Of a stretch of 64,000 nucleotides of DNA, positions 60,721 to 64,000 are shown piece after piece. The stretch's first letter is position 1. Each line of letters opens with the position of its first letter. The stretch comes from Alphaproteobacteria bacterium (GTDB taxonomy: Bacteria > Myxococcota_A > UBA796 > GCA-2862545). Position numbers and translations under genes: made by a program. The notes under the pieces are model-generated. The model saw nothing but the letters and a program-made list of their open reading frames with translations. It was not told the origin of the DNA and made no database searches. Location of the stretch: assembly GCA_020632875.1 (NCBI GenBank), contig JACKET010000009.1, forward strand, positions 1 to 64,000. The letters run 5' to 3'.

Positions 60721-62620
60721 GCACCTTCGACTGCGACTCGACGGCCGCGCGGCCGGCGAGGATGCGGCCCGCTTCGCTCTGCTGGCCGGTGCGTCGTGCG
60801 ACCTCGCCCACGGCTCGGGCCGCGAGCCAGCGCACCTTCACGTCGGACGCGTCGTCGAGCGCGTCGGCGGGCGCCTGGAGCGACGTGCCCTTCTGGATCC
60901 AGGCCTCGAGGCCGCGCCACTTGATCCACGTCGTGCCCGAGCGGATGCCGCGGGCGGCTTCGTCCTGCAGCACCGACGCGTCGCCGAGCCCGCTCTCCCA
61001 CTGGTGCATCAGGGCGGCGAACGCGACCTTCCGCACCTCGGCGTCGTTGCTCTTGCGCACGAGCGTCACGAAGTGCGGCCCCATCTGGGGGTCGCCCTGG
61101 GTGCGGGTGATGGCGTCGATCCGCAGCGCCCGGCTGCCCGAGCGGAGGCTCATCGGCAGCGCATCGAGGTCGTGGCTCTCGGGCACCTCGGCCGCTTCGG
61201 GCTCGACGGGCTCGGGCTCTTCGGGCTCGGGGGCTTCGACGACCTCGGTGGGGGCGTAGGCCGGGTCGCGCATCTCTTCGGGGAGGTCGTTCCAGGCCAT
61301 CCCCTCTTCGCCGGTCACCGCGAGCGGCACGTCGGGCTCGGGTGTGTCGGTGTCGGACCCCACGTCGGCGACGGGCTCGACGGACGGCGCGACGCCGGGA
61401 ACGGCCGGCGCGGGGGCCTCGCCGGGCTCGGGCGCGTCGGGCGCGGGATCCTGCGTGGCGCGCGGTGCGGAGGCCACCTCGACGGTGCGCTCGATGACGA
61501 CGGGCTTCTCGACCACCACCGTCTCGGCCTTCCGGGCGTAGAACACGCCGAGCCCCACCGCGAGCAGCGCGACCAGCGCGAGCAGCCCGACGCCGATGGC
61601 CATGAGCCCGCCGCCGACCATGATCGAGGGCGCGAGGGACCGCGGCGACTCGGAGATCGGGGACTTCGGCGCAATCGTGCTCACGTCGGCCAGGTCGAGC
61701 TCGCTCGTGACCTGCGCGCGGCTGGGCGGCGGGAGCATCGACTGGGCGAGGACCGCGAGCTCTTCGGCCGAGAAGCTGTGCGCGGGCATGGACTCGCCGG
61801 CCGTCCAGAGCGCGAAGAGCTCTTTGCACGACGGCACGCGCGCGTCGGGGTCGATCACGAGCGAGCGCAGGATGGCGTCGGCCATGCGCTCGGGCAGGTC
61901 GGGCCGCAGCGACCGCGGATCGGTGTACTCGGCGTTGGCGACGCGCGCGAAGATCTCGAGCAGGTTGTCGCCGTCGAACGCCCGCTCGCCCGTCACGAGC
62001 TCGTAGAGGATGGCGCCCACCGCGAACACGTCGGAGCGCGCGTCGACGTTCTTCGAGTCGTGGATCTGCTCGGGGCTCATGTACTGCGGCGTGCCCATCG
62101 TCGCGCCGGTGCGGGTGCGGGCCTTGGTGTCGTCGCCCGCGGCGATCTTCGCGAGCCCGAAGTCCGTCACCTTCGGCACGAGCCCGTCGGCCGTGATCTG
62201 CAGCATCACGTTGGCGGGCTTGAGGTCGCGGTGGATGAGCCCGTGGGCGTGGGCGTGCGCGACGCCCGCCAGCACGCCGCGCCCGATGGCGTCGGCCTGC
62301 TCGATGGTGAGCTTCTGCTGCTTCACGAGATCGTCGAGCGACGGCCCCTCGACGAGCTCCATCACCAGGCCCGGCTGCCCGTTGACCTCGATCACGTCGG
62401 TCACCGCGACGATGTTCGGGTGGCGCAGGCGGGCCTGCACCCGCCCCTCCTGCAGCAGCCGCTCGCGCACCGCCCGCGACGTGAGCGACAGCACCTTCAG
62501 CGCGTGCAGCGTGCCGAGCTGGGCGTGCCGCGCGCGGTACACGACCGCCATGCCGCCTTCGCCGATCACCTCTTCGACGGTGTAGCGGTCGCTGATCAGG
62601 GTGCCGGCGGAGAGGTCCAT
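60680..62620 (-). CDS. Membrane-anchored Ser/Thr kinase with HEAT-like extracellular domain
   Basis: A 646-residue kinase. The catalytic domain (12-275) has GEGGMAVVY, Lys42, HRDLKPANV and DFGLAK. A single transmembrane helix lies near 340-365 (MAIGVGLLALVALLAVGLGVFYA). The extracellular part begins with a Pro/Glu-rich linker and ends in about 150 residues of helical pairs (FVTLVRKSNDAEVRKVAFAALMH, DVKVRWLAARAVGEVARRTG) that look like HEAT-type repeats. The kinase core is closely similar in wording to the one at 19466, so both probably arose by duplication with different sensor tails. The ATG at 62620 has GGAAG upstream. It overlaps dusA by 41 bp. Confidence 0.92.
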   Translation of the reverse strand: MDLSAGTLISDRYTVEEVIGEGGMAVVYRARHAQLGTLHALKVLSLTSRAVRERLLQEGRVQARLRHPNIVAVTDVIEVNGQPGLVMELVEGPSLDDLVKQQKLTIEQADAIGRGVLAGVAHAHAHGLIHRDLKPANVMLQITADGLVPKVTDFGLAKIAAGDDTKARTRTGATMGTPQYMSPEQIHDSKNVDARSDVFAVGAILYELVTGERAFDGDNLLEIFARVANAEYTDPRSLRPDLPERMADAILRSLVIDPDARVPSCKELFALWTAGESMPAHSFSAEELAVLAQSMLPPPSRAQVTSELDLADVSTIAPKSPISESPRSLAPSIMVGGGLMAIGVGLLALVALLAVGLGVFYARKAETVVVEKPVVIERTVEVASAPRATQDPAPDAPEPGEAPAPAVPGVAPSVEPVADVGSDTDTPEPDVPLAVTGEEGMAWNDLPEEMRDPAYAPTEVVEAPEPEEPEPVEPEAAEVPESHDLDALPMSLRSGSRALRIDAITRTQGDPQMGPHFVTLVRKSNDAEVRKVAFAALMHQWESGLGDASVLQDEAARGIRSGTTWIKWRGLEAWIQKGTSLQAPADALDDASDVKVRWLAARAVGEVARRTGQQSEAGRILAGRAAVESQSKVLKELEKQAAALGG

Positions 62621-62679
62621 GCGTCGATCTTCCTACCACGTTGGACCCGCGACCCCCGTGGATCCGAAAACCGTCCCCT

Positions 62680-62714
62680 GCGACCGCTCGCGGCCCGAGG
62701 CGACCGCTCGCGGC
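62680..62714. repeat. Two 15-bp direct repeats, 20-bp period
   Basis: GCGACCGCTCGCGGC occurs at 62680-62694 and 62700-62714. The spacing is close to two helical turns, as in tandem operator sites. It lies between the kinase and the exported-protein gene. Confidence 0.5.
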
Positions 62715-62757
62715 GAAACGCCCTTCGGCGCGGCGCGACCGGGCGTACGAAGGAGAC

Positions 62758-63951
62758 ATGAAGACCACACGCCGCCACTTCCTCGTCTCCCTCGCCGCGC
62801 TCGGCGGGGCCACCGCTGCATGGACCGGCAGCCTCTCGACCGTGCTCGGGCCGCGGGAGGGGACCCTCGACGGGGACCCCGCCGACCCCGTGATCCGCGG
62901 CCTGCTCGAGCGGCACCTCGCGCTCTGGGAGGGCGGGTCGAAGGCCTCGATCGACGTGATGCGCAACACGAACCCCGAGTGGGACTTCATGGGCCGCTCG
63001 TTCCTGGGGCTCGCGCTGCTCAACGCCGCGCTGCGCGCGCCCGCCGAGGCCCCGCGCTTCGTGGCCGCGGTCGACGCCATCCTGGCCGACACGCTCGCCG
63101 CGCAGCATCGCTTCGGCCCACTGCACTGGCTGCTCGGCTACGCGAAGCGCGCGCCGTTCCTCAACGCCGACCGGCGCAGCCTGTTCGTGGACGGCGAGCT
63201 CGCCGCGGTGATCGCGGCGCGGCGCCTCGTCGTCCGGCACCTCGGCCTGCCCGACGCCGATCGCTTCGCGGCCGACCAGGACGCCCTGATCGGGCACGTC
63301 GCGACGCACCTCGACGCCAGCCCGCTCGGCCATGGTGAGAGCTACCCCGACGAGTGCTGGGCGTTCTGCAACGCGTTCGCGGCCGCGGCCCTGGCGCTCG
63401 ACCAGGCGACGACCCGACGCGACCATACCGCGCGGCTCGCCCGCTACCTCGCGTCGCTGAAGTCCGACCTCGTCGATCCGGTCACCGGGATGGCCGTGAG
63501 CGAGTACACCTTCGCGGGAGGCCACCAGGACGGGCCGGAGGGCTCGTCGATCTTCCTCACGGCCGCGCACCTCGACCTCGTCGACCCAGCCTTCGCACGC
63601 GACCAGTACGACCGGGCGAAGTCGCACCTCGTGCGCGGGCTCGCGGGCTTCGGCTGGGCGCGGGAGTGGCCCGACACCTGGCGCGGCGTCGAAGACGTGG
63701 ACTCCGGGCCCGTCGTGCCCCTGCTCGACGCGAGCGCCGGGTCCAGCGGCCTCGCGTTCGTCGGCGCCGGAGCGTTCGGCGACCGCGAGACCCTCGCCGC
63801 GCTGCTCGCTTCGCTCGAGCTGGCCGCGTTCCCCACGTGGGACGGCGACAAGCTCTACTACGCGGCGTCCAACCAGGTCGGTGACGCCGTGCTCCTGTAC
63901 GCCCTCGTCCAGGGGCCCCTGTGGACCCTCGCCCGTGGAGAGCACGCATGA
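62758..63951 (+). CDS. Exported alpha-helical protein of unknown function
   Basis: A 397-residue protein with an N-terminal signal containing TRRHFLVSLAALGGATAA, which fits a Tat or Sec signal. The mature part is made of repeated helices with aromatic and acidic residues (NPEWDFMGRSFLGLALLNAAL, YPDECWAFCNAFAAAALALD, GPEGSSIFLTAAHLDLVD), like an alpha/alpha toroid such as linalool dehydratase-isomerase or terpene-type folds. I cannot assign the family. AAGGAGA precedes the ATG at 62758. The stop overlaps the next start in ATGA. Confidence 0.7.
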   Translation: MKTTRRHFLVSLAALGGATAAWTGSLSTVLGPREGTLDGDPADPVIRGLLERHLALWEGGSKASIDVMRNTNPEWDFMGRSFLGLALLNAALRAPAEAPRFVAAVDAILADTLAAQHRFGPLHWLLGYAKRAPFLNADRRSLFVDGELAAVIAARRLVVRHLGLPDADRFAADQDALIGHVATHLDASPLGHGESYPDECWAFCNAFAAAALALDQATTRRDHTARLARYLASLKSDLVDPVTGMAVSEYTFAGGHQDGPEGSSIFLTAAHLDLVDPAFARDQYDRAKSHLVRGLAGFGWAREWPDTWRGVEDVDSGPVVPLLDASAGSSGLAFVGAGAFGDRETLAALLASLELAAFPTWDGDKLYYAASNQVGDAVLLYALVQGPLWTLARGEHA

Positions 63952-64000
63952 TCCGCCGCATCCTCGCCTTCGTCCCGCTCGCTGCCGTCGTCTTCCCGTG
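63948..64000 (+). CDS. Start of a membrane or exported protein, cut by the window edge
   Basis: Seventeen codons are visible (MIRRILAFVPLAAVVFP), a positively charged N-terminus followed by a hydrophobic run, as in a signal peptide or first transmembrane helix. It is coupled to the preceding gene by ATGA, so the two probably act together. Confidence 0.6.
   Translation, partial: MIRRILAFVPLAAVVFP

Overview
The window is 64 kb of GC-rich DNA with no RNA genes, insertion sequences or phage genes that I can see. Its content points to Myxococcota (the former Deltaproteobacteria): three Hanks-type Ser/Thr kinases with different tails, a sigma54 enhancer-binding protein, a MopE-type metal-binding motif, lipoproteins on long Asp-rich DTDAD stalks, and many exported proteins with lipoboxes. 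It reads as ordinary chromosome. No single taxonomic marker fixes the genus, so the phylum call is inference.

Layout. 1-7.6 kb: XPB-like helicase, exported M14 carboxypeptidase, a HExxH zincin behind a perfect 22-bp palindrome, a small membrane-anchored protein, and a kinase-AAA-TPR fusion. 7.7-10.4 kb: beta-carbonic anhydrase, Uup-like ABC-F ATPase and a 58-residue zinc-ribbon protein. 10.4-15 kb: a two-gene minus-strand unit that looks like an MscK-type mechanosensitive channel split in two, with a P-loop domain and winged helix added to the first part. 15-17.5 kb: a metallo-beta-lactamase-fold protein and a GAF/sigma54 activator behind a textbook -24/-12 promoter. 17.5-21.9 kb: beta-helix lipoprotein, kinase, lipoprotein. 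22-26.1 kb: arylsulfotransferase-like lipoprotein facing a three-gene unit with two zinc-ribbon membrane proteins. 26.1-32.2 kb: small ORF, MATE transporter, small membrane protein, large transglutaminase-like/TPR protein, YqeY. 32.2-37.4 kb: lipoprotein, ThrB, OmpA-TonB_C fusion, TPR protein. 37.9-42.6 kb: thermolysin-family lipoprotein, Sul-type dihydropteroate synthase, lipase. 42.6-53.2 kb: proline-rich exported protein, PBP1C and alpha-2-macroglobulin operon, Asp-repeat lipoprotein. 53.3-64 kb: NUDIX hydrolase, Lon, second MscS channel with a DUF481 protein, DusA, third kinase, and a Tat/Sec-exported protein.

Two organisational habits recur. Same-strand neighbours are fused by 1-4 nt stop/start overlaps (ATGA, GTGA, TTGA, CTGA, TGATG), which implies translational coupling. 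Many genes have a -10-like hexamer (often GG(A)TAGNAT) only 5-8 nt before the start codon and no Shine-Dalgarno, which suggests leaderless mRNAs. Other genes carry a normal GGAGG.

The best candidates for something undescribed are the split channel/ATPase pair (10415-14985), the sigma54-driven MBL/activator operon, the palindrome-controlled zincin, the zinc-ribbon membrane operon, and the chromosomal Sul-like FolP. All functions are read from motifs and recalled family knowledge. No searches were run.
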